Positions 34,798-43,546 of a stretch of DNA of 64,000 nt are shown piece after piece; position 1 is the stretch's first letter; the number at the start of each line of letters is the position of its first letter. The translations under genes and the position numbers were made by a program. The notes under the pieces were generated by a model. That model had not been told where the DNA came from and searched no databases. It was given only the letters and a program-made list of their open reading frames with translations. Origin of the DNA: Pseudomonas umsongensis (lineage in GTDB: Bacteria; Pseudomonadota; Gammaproteobacteria; Pseudomonadales; Pseudomonadaceae); NCBI RefSeq assembly GCF_002236105.1, contig NZ_NIWU01000002.1, positions 744,001 to 808,000 of the forward strand. The letters run 5' to 3'.

Positions 34798-35619
34798 TCA
34801 ATAAAACATCAACCGCGTTTCTTCCAGATCGGCGCACATCGCCTTGTCGTCCGGATCGATCCCCAGCTTGACGAAGGCCGGTACGCTGAAGGGGTCGATT
34901 CGCGAGATCGGATGCTCGGTGTCTTTGAAGCAGTACAGGCTGGCCACCTGAACCAGGTCGACATAATCGATCTGCGCGGACTGTCGCTTGAAGTCCAGGT
35001 AAAGCTGCGGCACCTGCACCAGTGGTTCCGGAAACTCCCAAACGCGCAGCAGCTTGTCGCCGAGCAATGGGTGTATGCGGTCAATCACATGATTGAGGCT
35101 GACCGGATCGGACAACAGTTCATAGTGATCCTCGGCGTAGGTCAGGATCGGCAATATACCGATCTGGTGCACCAGCCCGCCAAGGGCCGCCTTATCGGGC
35201 TTGAGCTGGGTGTAGTGGCGGCACAGCGCGTAGCTGACGCCGGCGATTTCCAGGCTTTTGCGCCAGACATCGCGCATTTTCTGTTCCACTACCTCGGAGC
35301 GGGCATGGAAAATCTGTTCCATGACCAGGCCGATGGCCAGGTTGCTGCTGTAGTTGATGCCCAGGCGCGTAATCGCCGTGTGCAAATCGGTGACTTCCTG
35401 CGCCGCGCGCAGCAGTGGGCTATTGACCACCTTGATCAGGCGTGCCGACAGCGCGGCATCGCGGCCAATCACTTTGCTCAGGCTACTGATACTGATTTCC
35501 GGATCTTCGGCGGCCTTTCGAATCTGCAAAGCCACTTCCGGTAACGTTGGCAGAACCAGGTCATCGTTATCGATGGCCTCAACCAAATCCTGTTGGACCT
35601 TTTCCGCCAGCTCACTCAT
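34798..35619 (-). CDS. HDOD-domain protein
   Basis: A 273-residue cytoplasmic protein in which nearly the whole length is an HDOD domain (about residues 18-220: LPTLPEVALQIRKAAEDP, RDAALSARLIKVVNSP, AITRLGI). HDOD proteins are HD-related but usually lack catalytic residues and act in signalling. It lies 35 bases downstream of ygfZ in the same direction. Its role here is unknown. Confidence 0.85.
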   Translation of the reverse strand: MSELAEKVQQDLVEAIDNDDLVLPTLPEVALQIRKAAEDPEISISSLSKVIGRDAALSARLIKVVNSPLLRAAQEVTDLHTAITRLGINYSSNLAIGLVMEQIFHARSEVVEQKMRDVWRKSLEIAGVSYALCRHYTQLKPDKAALGGLVHQIGILPILTYAEDHYELLSDPVSLNHVIDRIHPLLGDKLLRVWEFPEPLVQVPQLYLDFKRQSAQIDYVDLVQVASLYCFKDTEHPISRIDPFSVPAFVKLGIDPDDKAMCADLEETRLMFY

Positions 35620-35654
35620 TACGCTTCTCTAGGTGTTGCAAAAAAGTACTGCGC

Positions 35655-36596
35655 TTAACGCTGGATTTCGCGATCGCGGTCCAGTTCGTACGGCAGGTCG
35701 AGCAAGTGCAGGGCCGGGCCGTCGAGGGCGCCCAGATGAATGTCGCCGCCTTCGGCTGCTTCCGCTTGCAACACGGCCAGCAGTTCGATGTGACCGGCAG
35801 CATTGGCGGCCAGCACCACTTCACCGATCGAGCTGCCGTGACTGGGGGCAAACAGTTGGGTGCCGGGCTCCGGTAGTTCGTCGGCAACCAGTTGCAGGCG
35901 ATACAGGCGGCGCTTGAGTTTGCCCAGGTATTGCATGCGCGCGACGATTTCCTGGCCGGTATAGCAGCCTTTCTTGAAACTCACGCCGCCGACGGCTTGC
36001 AGATTGAGCATCTGCGGAATGAACAGCTCACGGGTGCTTGGCATCACTTGGCCGATCCCGGCCCGAACCTGGCCCAGAAGCCATTGATTGAGCTCCCCTT
36101 CGCTAAGTTGGGCGGACAGTTTGCCCTTGATGTCATCGGCTTGATCGGCCGCCACCCACAGCTCGGCGCGTTCGGGCGAGACGCGAATGGCGATCAAGCG
36201 GTCATTACGCACGACGCTGTCGGTGTCTTCCGGCAGTTCAAGGCCGAGGCTTTTCAAGGCCTCATCGCCTAGCTCGACGCCGAAGCGAACCCAGGCAGCG
36301 CTTTCATCGGTCAACTTGGACTTGGAAAACACCGCGTATTTTTTCAGGTCCGCCAATTGCGGTTCGAGTAATCCGCTGGCCATCGCCAGGAGTACGCCGT
36401 CCCCTTCAAGCAGGATGCGGAAGCTCGACTGCATCCGGCCTTTCTGCGTGCAACGCGCGCCAAGGCTGGCTCGGGTGTCGCTCAGGTAATTGAGGTTGCA
36501 GGTCAGTTGGCCTTGCAGGAACTTGCCGGCGTCCGCGCCGCGGACCGCCAGGACACCTTCATGAGACAGCGTGCAGAAAAAAGCAGAATCGGCCAT
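35655..36596 (-). CDS. ygfZ: YgfZ, folate-binding iron-sulfur cluster protein
   Basis: A 313-residue GcvT-related protein with the diagnostic motif KGCYTGQE, whose cysteine is needed for function. YgfZ helps maintain or repair iron-sulfur enzymes in a folate-dependent way. It is divergent from sdhE, itself involved in succinate dehydrogenase maturation; this arrangement is conserved in pseudomonads. Confidence 0.9.
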   Translation of the reverse strand: MADSAFFCTLSHEGVLAVRGADAGKFLQGQLTCNLNYLSDTRASLGARCTQKGRMQSSFRILLEGDGVLLAMASGLLEPQLADLKKYAVFSKSKLTDESAAWVRFGVELGDEALKSLGLELPEDTDSVVRNDRLIAIRVSPERAELWVAADQADDIKGKLSAQLSEGELNQWLLGQVRAGIGQVMPSTRELFIPQMLNLQAVGGVSFKKGCYTGQEIVARMQYLGKLKRRLYRLQLVADELPEPGTQLFAPSHGSSIGEVVLAANAAGHIELLAVLQAEAAEGGDIHLGALDGPALHLLDLPYELDRDREIQR

Positions 36597-36745
36597 GGGT
36601 CATCGCAGGGTAAAGAGTCTGGCGGACATGATAAGGGGCTGCCCTTGAAATGGGTAGTTCACAAAGGATCGTCCGTGCCCGACCAAAGCCGACTGTTCGA
36701 TGAGGCGCGGCGCTGTATACTTGCGGCCTATTTGAGGAGCGCTCC

Positions 36746-37000
36746 ATGGTCGAAGATGTTGAACTGAATCGCCTCTACTGGCACAGCCGCCGCGGCATGC
36801 TTGAGCTTGACGTGCTGCTGGTGCCATTTGTGAAAGAGGTTTATCCGCACCTCAACGATGTTGATCGCGCCTGCTACGTCAGGCTGCTCGAATGCGAAGA
36901 TCAGGACATGTTTGGCTGGTTCATGGAACGCGCCGAATCGGAAGATCCGGAGCTTCAGCGCATGGTTCGCATGATCCTGGACCGTGTCCAGCCCAAGTAA
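36746..37000 (+). CDS. sdhE: SdhE, FAD assembly factor for succinate dehydrogenase
   Basis: An 84-residue protein with the family motif RGMLE (RGxxE, residues 16-20), used for contact with the flavoprotein, and the helical-bundle pattern [11 protein letters not shown]. It promotes covalent FAD attachment to SdhA. The start follows a GAGGAG ribosome site. It overlaps the following ygfX by 17 bases, the usual sdhE-ygfX pairing. Confidence 0.92.
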   Translation: MVEDVELNRLYWHSRRGMLELDVLLVPFVKEVYPHLNDVDRACYVRLLECEDQDMFGWFMERAESEDPELQRMVRMILDRVQPK

Positions 37001-37436
37001 CGGGTTCGAATGCCGCTGGCACGCCTCGCGGCAGTTGCTGGCGGCGTATCTTGTGGCCCAGCTGTTCGCGTTGGGTTCGCTGTTTCTTCTCGCCATGCCA
37101 CTCTGGGCCACTCTGCCCGGCGTTTTTTGCTGCCTGCTGCATGGTTTTTGGGTATTGCCGCGTCAGATCCTGTTGACGCGCCCGCAAGCATTTTGCGGTT
37201 TGCGGCGCGATGGCGATGGATGGCAGTTATGGAATCAGGCGCGGGGATGGCAGTCGGTGCAATTGCGCCCGGACAGCCTGGCATTGCCATTGGCGGTGGT
37301 GCTGCGTTTTCGCCTGCGGGGTGAGCGGCGCACCAGGACTGTTTGCGTGCCCCGGGATTCGCAGGCGGCGGATGTGCACCGACGCCTGCGGGTGCGGCTC
37401 AAGTTCACTCGGCGTAGGTGGACGGCACCAGGATAG
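36984..37436 (+). CDS. ygfX: YgfX/CptA-type small membrane protein
   Basis: A 150-residue protein from a GTG start inside the end of sdhE, with two adjacent membrane segments (about residues 18-36 and 39-55) and a soluble tail. It is the usual partner gene of sdhE. In E. coli the homologue has been described as a toxin-like inhibitor of cell division, but that role is not settled. Its 3' end overlaps the convergent nadB by 32 bases. Confidence 0.78.
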   Translation: MSSPSNGFECRWHASRQLLAAYLVAQLFALGSLFLLAMPLWATLPGVFCCLLHGFWVLPRQILLTRPQAFCGLRRDGDGWQLWNQARGWQSVQLRPDSLALPLAVVLRFRLRGERRTRTVCVPRDSQAADVHRRLRVRLKFTRRRWTAPG

Positions 37437-39021
37437 TGTCCAGGGCAACCGGCAGCATCTTCGGATAATCGAGGGTGTAATGCAGGCCGCGACTCTCCTT
37501 GCGCTCCATCGCTGAGCGAATCATCAACTCGGCCACCTGGGCCAGGTTGCGCAACTCGATCAAGTCCCGGCTGACCTTGTAGTTGCTGTAGAACTCATCG
37601 ATTTCGTCAAGCAGCAAGCGCACGCGGTGCTGGGCCCGTTGCAGGCGCTTGTTGGTGCGCACGATGCCGACGTAGTCCCACATGAATCGCCGCAACTCAT
37701 CCCAGTTGTGCGCAATGATCACGTCTTCATCGGAATCGGTCACCTGGCTCGCGTCCCAGACCGGCAGGGCAGCGGGAGCCGACACCTGCGGCAACTGTTC
37801 CAGGATGTCAGTCGCTGCCGAGCGGGCGTAGACGAAGCACTCCAGCAAGGAGTTGCTGGCCATGCGGTTGGCACCGTGCAGGCCGGTGAAGCTGGTTTCG
37901 CCAATCGCGTACAGCCCTGGCACATCGGTGCGGCCGTGTTGATCGACCATGACGCCACCACAGGTATAGTGCGCCGCCGGAACCACCGGAATCGGCTGTT
38001 TGGTGATGTCGATGGAAAATTCGAGGCAGCGTTCGTACATCGTCGGGAAGTGCGACTTGATGAACGCTTCGGACTTGTGGCTGATGTCCAGGTACACGCA
38101 GTCGATACCCAGTCGCTTCATCTCATGGTCGATGGCCCGGGCGACGATGTCCCGCGGCGCCAGTTCGGCTCGGGGGTCGAAGCGCTGCATGAAGCGTTCG
38201 CCATTGGGCAGCTTCAGGTGTGCACCTTCTCCGCGCAAGGCTTCGGTGATCAGGAAACTCTTGGCTTGCGGGTGATACAGGCAGGTAGGGTGGAACTGGT
38301 TGAATTCCAGGTTCGCCACCCGGCAGCCCGAACGCCAGGCCATGGCGATGCCATCACCGCAGGCACCATCGGGGTTGCTGGTATAAAGGTAGACCTTGGC
38401 TGCGCCGCCGGTGGCAAGGATCACGAAGCGGGCGCCGTAGGTGTCGACTTCCCCCGTGCCGCGATTGAGCACGTAGGCTCCCAGGCAACGATCACCTTCC
38501 AGGCCCAGGCGCTTTTCGGTAATCAGGTCGACCGCGACTCGTTGCTCCAGCAACTCGATGTTGGGCCGTTGTTGGGCTTGGGTGAGCAGCGTTCGAAAAA
38601 TCGCTGCGCCGGTGGCGTCGGCTGCATGGATGATGCGGCGATGGCTATGACCGCCTTCACGGGTCAGGTGGAACTCGAATCCACCGTCTTCAGTGCCGGA
38701 CTGTTCGTCGCGGGTGAACGGTACGCCCTGGTCGATCAGCCATTGAATGGCCTCTCTGCTGTGCTCGACGGTGAAGCGCACGGCGTCTTCATGACACAAC
38801 CCGCCGCCGGCGTTAAGGGTGTCATCGACGTGGGATTCGACGGTGTCGGTGTCATCCAGGACGGCGGCGACCCCTCCCTGGGCCCAGAACGTCGAGCCAT
38901 TGGCGAGGTCGCCTTTGCTCAATACGGCGATGCGCAAATGACCCGGCAAGGTCAGCGCAAGGCTCAAGCCGGCAGCACCGCTGCCAATTACCAGGACATC
39001 GTGTTGAAACTGTTGGCTCAT
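37405..39021 (-). CDS. nadB: L-aspartate oxidase
   Basis: A 538-residue FAD enzyme that oxidises L-aspartate to iminoaspartate, the first step of bacterial NAD synthesis. The N-terminal dinucleotide-binding motif is GSGAAG (about residues 12-17), with [10 protein letters not shown] and [16 protein letters not shown] in the active-site region. The start MSQQFQHDV at 39021 gives the usual family length; longer in-frame starts add unconserved residues. It is divergent from algU, as in other pseudomonads. Confidence 0.94.
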   Translation of the reverse strand: MSQQFQHDVLVIGSGAAGLSLALTLPGHLRIAVLSKGDLANGSTFWAQGGVAAVLDDTDTVESHVDDTLNAGGGLCHEDAVRFTVEHSREAIQWLIDQGVPFTRDEQSGTEDGGFEFHLTREGGHSHRRIIHAADATGAAIFRTLLTQAQQRPNIELLEQRVAVDLITEKRLGLEGDRCLGAYVLNRGTGEVDTYGARFVILATGGAAKVYLYTSNPDGACGDGIAMAWRSGCRVANLEFNQFHPTCLYHPQAKSFLITEALRGEGAHLKLPNGERFMQRFDPRAELAPRDIVARAIDHEMKRLGIDCVYLDISHKSEAFIKSHFPTMYERCLEFSIDITKQPIPVVPAAHYTCGGVMVDQHGRTDVPGLYAIGETSFTGLHGANRMASNSLLECFVYARSAATDILEQLPQVSAPAALPVWDASQVTDSDEDVIIAHNWDELRRFMWDYVGIVRTNKRLQRAQHRVRLLLDEIDEFYSNYKVSRDLIELRNLAQVAELMIRSAMERKESRGLHYTLDYPKMLPVALDTILVPSTYAE

Positions 39022-39297
39022 TTCAGGATTCCGCTCAAAGCGACCCGGGTCGGGGTAGGCGCCAGACATCTAGACAGGCATGCCCGGCAGCCGCACAGCC
39101 CACTAGTATATAGAGGGGGGGCGCGGCACAATAGCCGAGCCGATATGGCATTGTGAAACTACTGTGACGGTAAACTGGTGACGCTTCGTCGGATGTTTTT
39201 TCCACCGGTTCGGCTACAAGCGAACTGTATCGTGGATTTAACACTCTTTTTCGCTCCAGGGTTGCACAATGTCGGTTCTGCCAAGCTATAAATATTT

Positions 39298-39325
39298 GAA
39301 CTTTTGCCAAAGGCCCAAGATCAAT
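39298..39325 (+). promoter_or_regulatory. Candidate AlgU-dependent promoter, distal
   Basis: GAACTT (39298-39303), 17 bases, then TCAAT (39321-39325). It resembles the AlgU/sigma-E consensus GAACTT-N16/17-TCtga, 250 bases before the algU start. Confidence 0.55.
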
Positions 39326-39491
39326 AGTCGGTTGCCTGAATCAAGGGACAGTGTCGGTTTCATCGCTGGATCGCGGTTGGGTCCTTGCCGGTCAAGCCGA
39401 TGACAAGATTATTCGCGCAGCCGGGGAATCTCGCGCTGCGCTTTTCGTGCGTGCCGAATCAGAGCCCGCAGGAAACTTGCCTGGAGGGGGA

Positions 39492-39518
39492 GAACTTTTG
39501 CGAAAAGCCCGAGTCTAT
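39492..39518 (+). promoter_or_regulatory. Candidate AlgU-dependent promoter, proximal
   Basis: GAACTT (39492-39497), 16 bases, then TCTAT (39514-39518), 60 bases before the algU start. AlgU is known to autoregulate through such promoters. Confidence 0.65.
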
Positions 39519-39577
39519 GTTTGCAAGCCCGGTCGTTTAGTAATGCAAGCCTCCTCCGAGCTTATCGAGGAGTGTTC

Positions 39578-40159
39578 ATGCTAACCCAGGAAGAGGATCA
39601 GCAGCTGGTCGAACGCGTTCAACGCGGCGACAAGCGCGCATTCGATCTGCTAGTGCTGAAATACCAGCACAAAATTCTCGGGTTGATCGTGCGTTTCGTG
39701 CACGACACCCATGAAGCCCAGGATGTAGCGCAGGAAGCCTTTATCAAGGCCTATCGCGCACTTGGTAATTTTCGCGGAGACAGCGCGTTTTATACGTGGC
39801 TTTACCGCATCGCCATCAACACGGCGAAGAACTATCTGGTTTCACGCGGCCGTCGGCCGCCGGATAGCGATGTCAGTTCCGAGGATGCAGAGTTCTACGA
39901 TGGCGATCATGGCCTGAAGGATCTCGAGTCGCCAGAACGGGCTTTGCTGCGGGATGAGATCGAAGGCACTGTCCATCGAACCATTCAGCAACTGCCAGAA
40001 GATTTGCGTACGGCGTTAACTTTACGCGAATTCGATGGTCTGAGTTACGAGGACATTGCGAGTGTCATGCAGTGTCCGGTGGGTACCGTGCGCTCCCGGA
40101 TTTTCCGCGCCCGGGAGGCCATCGATAAAGCCCTGCAGCCGTTGTTGCAGGAAAACTAA
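39578..40159 (+). CDS. algU: AlgU (RpoE/sigma-22), ECF sigma factor for envelope stress
   Basis: A 193-residue ECF sigma factor, the standard AlgU length. Region 2 (about residues 20-95: FDLLVLKYQHKI, DVAQEAFIKAYRAL) reads the -10 and region 4 (about 130-190: LPEDLRTALTLREFDGLSYEDIA, VGTVRSRIFRARE) reads the -35. It is held at the membrane by MucA, encoded 31 bases downstream, and directs alginate and envelope-stress genes. The start MLTQEEDQQ is supported by conservation and by GAGGAG upstream. Confidence 0.97.
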   Translation: MLTQEEDQQLVERVQRGDKRAFDLLVLKYQHKILGLIVRFVHDTHEAQDVAQEAFIKAYRALGNFRGDSAFYTWLYRIAINTAKNYLVSRGRRPPDSDVSSEDAEFYDGDHGLKDLESPERALLRDEIEGTVHRTIQQLPEDLRTALTLREFDGLSYEDIASVMQCPVGTVRSRIFRAREAIDKALQPLLQEN

Positions 40160-40190
40160 AGACAGCGGCGACAGCCAAGAGAGGAACGCC

Positions 40191-40778
40191 ATGAGTCGTG
40201 AAGCCCTGCAGGAATCGCTGTCCGCAGTGATGGATAACGAAGCGGACGAATTGGAATTGCGTCGGGTATTGAATGCCTGCGACGATGTTGAAACCCGTGA
40301 AACCTGGGCTCGTTATCAGATCGCTCGGGCGGTGATGCACAAGGATCTCCTGCTGCCACGCCTGGATATTGCCGCGGCTGTTTCTGCTGCATTGGCTGAT
40401 GAAGCCGTACCGGCAAAAGCCACTCGTGGTCCATGGCGCAGCCTGGGTCGCCTGGCCGTTGCCGCTTCGGTGACACTGGCGGTACTGGCAGGTGTTCGTC
40501 TGTACAATCAGGACGAGATCGCTGGCGTTGAACTGGCGCAGCAATCCACTCAACCTGGCCTGGCTGTTCCACAAGTCAAGGGCCCGGCTGTTCTGGCAGG
40601 CTACAATGAGAATTCGGAAGCCACTGGCCCCATGGCCAATGGCGTATTGCAAGGTCAACCAGGCTTGAACGATCAGCGTCTGCCAGGCTACTTGCGCCAA
40701 CATGCTCAACAGGCTGCACTGAAAGGTACTGAGAGCGCTCTGCCTTACGCTCGTGCAGCAAGCCTGGAAAACCGATAA
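40191..40778 (+). CDS. mucA: MucA, anti-sigma factor of AlgU
   Basis: A 195-residue inner-membrane protein. The cytoplasmic AlgU-binding domain (about 1-75) starts MSREALQESLSAVMDNEADE, a single TM lies at about 86-104, and the periplasmic tail is bound by MucB and cut during stress. The frame is complete, with no sign of the truncations that cause mucoidy. Confidence 0.95.
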   Translation: MSREALQESLSAVMDNEADELELRRVLNACDDVETRETWARYQIARAVMHKDLLLPRLDIAAAVSAALADEAVPAKATRGPWRSLGRLAVAASVTLAVLAGVRLYNQDEIAGVELAQQSTQPGLAVPQVKGPAVLAGYNENSEATGPMANGVLQGQPGLNDQRLPGYLRQHAQQAALKGTESALPYARAASLENR

Positions 40779-40786
40779 GGAGGATC

Positions 40787-41746
40787 ATGCGCGCCATACC
40801 TCTACTTACGCTATTGCTCAGTGGCTGGTTCGTTGTTCCAGCCCACGCCGATCAGGCTCAAGACTGGTTGACCCGTCTGGGCCAAGCCGAGCAGCAGCAA
40901 AGCTTTCAAGGTACTTTCGTCTACGAGCGTAACGGTAGTTTCTCTACCCACAATATCTGGCACCGTGTCCAGGATGGCCAGGTCCGCGAGCGTTTGGTCC
41001 AGCTCGACGGGTCCGCCCAGGAAGTCGTGCGCGTTGATGGAAAGACTCAATGCGTCAGCGGCAACCTGATGGCAGGGCTGGGAGATACTTCCAGCTCCGC
41101 TGCTCGTGCACTCGATCCACAGAAGCTCAAGAATTGGTATGACCTTGCTGTCATCGGCAAGTCGCGCGTGGCCGGTCGCCCGGCAGTGATTGTTTCGCTG
41201 ACGCCGCGTGACCAGCACCGCTACGGTTTTGAACTGCATCTTGATCAACAAACCGGCCTGCCTCTCAAGTCATTGTTGCTCGATGACAAGGGACGGCTGC
41301 TGGAGCGCTTCCAGTTTACTCGACTCGATCCCGTCGCGGTCCCGACCGACAGTGACCTGCAGCCAGGCGCGGATTGCAAGGCGGTGAAGCTCGTTAGCGA
41401 CAAGGCTTCGGCGGTCAAGGATGCACGGGTCTGGCATTCGGACTGGTTGCCGCCTGGTTTTGAGCTGACCAGCAGTACGGTCCGCAAGGATCCCGAGACC
41501 AAGGCTCAGGTCAGCAGCTTGATGTATGACGATGGTCTGGCGCGGTTTTCAGTGTTCCTTGAGCCTTTGAGTGGGTCCGGGGCTGCCGATACACGCACTC
41601 AACTGGGGCCAACCGTTGCCGTTTCCCGGCGTTTGAGTACGCCTCAAGGCGAGATGGTTGTGACAGTGGTGGGCGAGATCCCCATAGGCACTGCAGAACG
41701 GATTGCGTTATCCATGCGCACCGACGCTACTGCAACCCAGCAGTGA
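40787..41746 (+). CDS. mucB: MucB, periplasmic regulator that protects MucA
   Basis: A 319-residue RseB-like precursor with a signal peptide (cleavage near AHA-DQ, residue 21). The N-terminal lipid-sensing domain runs over about 25-200 and a smaller C-terminal domain over about 215-310. It binds the periplasmic part of MucA and blocks its cleavage. The ATG follows AAGGAGG, eight bases after the mucA stop. Confidence 0.94.
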   Translation: MRAIPLLTLLLSGWFVVPAHADQAQDWLTRLGQAEQQQSFQGTFVYERNGSFSTHNIWHRVQDGQVRERLVQLDGSAQEVVRVDGKTQCVSGNLMAGLGDTSSSAARALDPQKLKNWYDLAVIGKSRVAGRPAVIVSLTPRDQHRYGFELHLDQQTGLPLKSLLLDDKGRLLERFQFTRLDPVAVPTDSDLQPGADCKAVKLVSDKASAVKDARVWHSDWLPPGFELTSSTVRKDPETKAQVSSLMYDDGLARFSVFLEPLSGSGAADTRTQLGPTVAVSRRLSTPQGEMVVTVVGEIPIGTAERIALSMRTDATATQQ

Positions 41747-41806
41747 CGTGAAATCGAAATGTTTCGTGAGCATTTCAATTTGCAAATCCCTCCAATATTT
41801 TTTATA

Positions 41807-41840
41807 GGTCAGAGCCCCTCGGCTCTGGCCTTGTTTGTTG
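41807..41840 (+). terminator. Hairpin with T-rich tail between mucB and mucD
   Basis: Stem GGTCAGAGCC/GGCTCTGGCC (one G-T pair) with a CCTC loop, followed by TTGTTTGTTG. It could end or attenuate transcription after mucB, at the place where mucC lies in P. aeruginosa. Confidence 0.55.
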
Positions 41841-41924
41841 TTCCCGGAACAAAAATACCGGCGTATCTTTCTCGGTGTTCCTTGCTCCATATCGCTTAAC
41901 CATGCTCGTCGTAACGGGAGCCGT

Positions 41925-43352
41925 ATGTCGATACCACGCTTGAAGTCTTACCTCTCCATTTTTGCCACCGTGCTGGTGCTCGGTCAGGCGGTCGCCGTTC
42001 AAGCGGTCGAATTGCCTGACTTCACGCAACTGGTCGAACAGGCTTCGCCTGCGGTGGTGAATATCAGTACCACGCAAAAGCTGCCTGACCGCAAAGTGAA
42101 CCAGCAGATGCCTGACCTCGAAGGCTTGCCGCCGATGCTGCGCGAGTTTTTCGAGCGTGGCATGCCGCCGCAGCCTCGGTACCCCCGTGGCGATCGTCAG
42201 CGCGAAGCGCAATCGTTGGGTTCAGGTTTCATCATTTCGCCTGACGGCTACATCTTGACCAATAACCATGTGATCGCCGATGCCGACGAAATCCTCGTGC
42301 GTCTGTCCGACCGCAGTGAAATGAAGGCCAAGCTCATCGGCACCGATCCTCGATCCGATGTGGCGTTGCTAAAAGTCGAAGGCAAGGATCTTCCGGTCCT
42401 GAAGCTGGGCAAATCCCAGGATCTGAAAGCCGGGCAATGGGTTGTAGCCATCGGCTCGCCATTCGGTTTCGACCACACCGTGACCCAGGGCATCGTCAGT
42501 GCCGTCGGCCGCAGTCTGCCGAATGAAAACTATGTGCCGTTCATCCAGACCGACGTGGCGATCAACCCGGGTAACTCGGGTGGGCCGTTGTTCAACCTCA
42601 ACGGTGAGGTGGTCGGCATCAACTCTCAGATCTATACCCGTTCCGGCGGCTTCATGGGCGTATCGTTCGCGATCCCTATCGACGTGGCGATGGACGTTTC
42701 CAACCAGCTCAAAAGCGGTGGCAAGGTCAGTCGTGGATGGTTGGGTGTGGTGATCCAGGAAGTGAGCAAGGACCTGGCCGAATCGTTTGGCCTGGACAAG
42801 CCGGCCGGTGCGCTCGTTGCGCAGATCCAGGATGACGGCCCGGCTGCCAAGGGTGGACTGCAAGTCGGCGATGTGATCCTGAGCATGAATGGCCAGCCGA
42901 TCATCATGTCCGCCGATCTGCCACACCTGGTGGGCGCCTTGAAGGCGGGCTCCAAGGCTAATCTGGAAGTGATCCGCGAAGGCAAGCGCAAGAATGTCGA
43001 GCTGACGGTTGGCGCTATCCCGGAAGAAGGTAAGGAGCTGGACGACCTGCCGCTGTCGAGCATCGAGCGCAGCAGCAACCGCCTGGGCGTCTCCGTGGCG
43101 GAGCTGACGGACGAACAGAAGAAAACCTACGACCTCAAGGGCGGTGTGGTGATCAAGGAAGTCCAGGACGGCCCGGCGTCGATGATCGGCCTGCAGCCCG
43201 GCGATATCATCACTCACCTGAACAATCAGGCGATCGGTTCGGCCAAGGAGTTCACGGACATCGCCAAGGCGTTGCCGAAGAACCGCTCGGTGTCAATGCG
43301 CGTACTGCGCCAGAACCGTGCGAGCTTCATCACCTTCAAGCTGGCTGAATAA
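41925..43352 (+). CDS. mucD: MucD, periplasmic HtrA/DegP-type serine protease
   Basis: A 475-residue precursor with a signal peptide (cleavage near VQA, about residue 27). The trypsin-like domain has the complete triad H115 (NNHV), D145 (RSDVALL) and S218 (GNSGGP), and two PDZ domains follow (about 265-360 and 375-470). It degrades misfolded envelope proteins and dampens AlgU activation. The start MSIPRLK at 41925, after ACGGGAG, matches the family length. It lies 178 bases after mucB with no mucC between. Confidence 0.95.
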   Translation: MSIPRLKSYLSIFATVLVLGQAVAVQAVELPDFTQLVEQASPAVVNISTTQKLPDRKVNQQMPDLEGLPPMLREFFERGMPPQPRYPRGDRQREAQSLGSGFIISPDGYILTNNHVIADADEILVRLSDRSEMKAKLIGTDPRSDVALLKVEGKDLPVLKLGKSQDLKAGQWVVAIGSPFGFDHTVTQGIVSAVGRSLPNENYVPFIQTDVAINPGNSGGPLFNLNGEVVGINSQIYTRSGGFMGVSFAIPIDVAMDVSNQLKSGGKVSRGWLGVVIQEVSKDLAESFGLDKPAGALVAQIQDDGPAAKGGLQVGDVILSMNGQPIIMSADLPHLVGALKAGSKANLEVIREGKRKNVELTVGAIPEEGKELDDLPLSSIERSSNRLGVSVAELTDEQKKTYDLKGGVVIKEVQDGPASMIGLQPGDIITHLNNQAIGSAKEFTDIAKALPKNRSVSMRVLRQNRASFITFKLAE

Positions 43353-43371
43353 ACAGCTGGTTCGCTAAATG

Positions 43372-43402
43372 AAAAACCGCCTCGAAAGAGGCGGTTTTTT
43401 TT
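43372..43402 (+). terminator. Rho-independent terminator after mucD
   Basis: AAAACCGCCTC-GAAA-GAGGCGGTTTT hairpin with a run of eight T on the plus strand. A run of A on the other side would let it work in both directions. Confidence 0.92.
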
Positions 43403-43433
43403 GGGGGGGGCTTTCACCTGTCTCACGCCATTC

Positions 43434-43517
43434 CCTGTAGGAGCTGCCGCAGGCTGCGATCTCTTGATCTTGCTTTATTAAAATCAAAAGATCGCAGCCT
43501 GCGGCAGCTCCTACAGG
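43434..43517. repeat. REP doublet, CTGCCGCAGGCTGCGATC class
   Basis: An 84-bp near-perfect palindrome, arms CCTGTAGGAGCTGCCGCAGG and its complement, between the convergent mucD and bepA genes. It is a different class from the GGGAGCGAGC elements and the only such copy in the window. It sits at the junction of two blocks that are separate in other pseudomonads. Confidence 0.9.
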
Positions 43518-43546
43518 TTGTGTGTTATCCGGGTTTTGTTGAAGCG

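Larger units (their letters stand above)
39022..39577. other. Regulatory region between nadB and algU
   Basis: 556 bases without a supported protein gene; a short open frame here (from about 39351) has no family features and runs over the promoter signals. It contains two AlgU-type promoter candidates, annotated separately, and must also hold the nadB promoter. Confidence 0.65.

Noticed and set aside
39351..39584. Small plus-strand open frame upstream of algU
   Set aside because: It overlaps the proximal AlgU promoter and the algU start, with no ribosome site or family.
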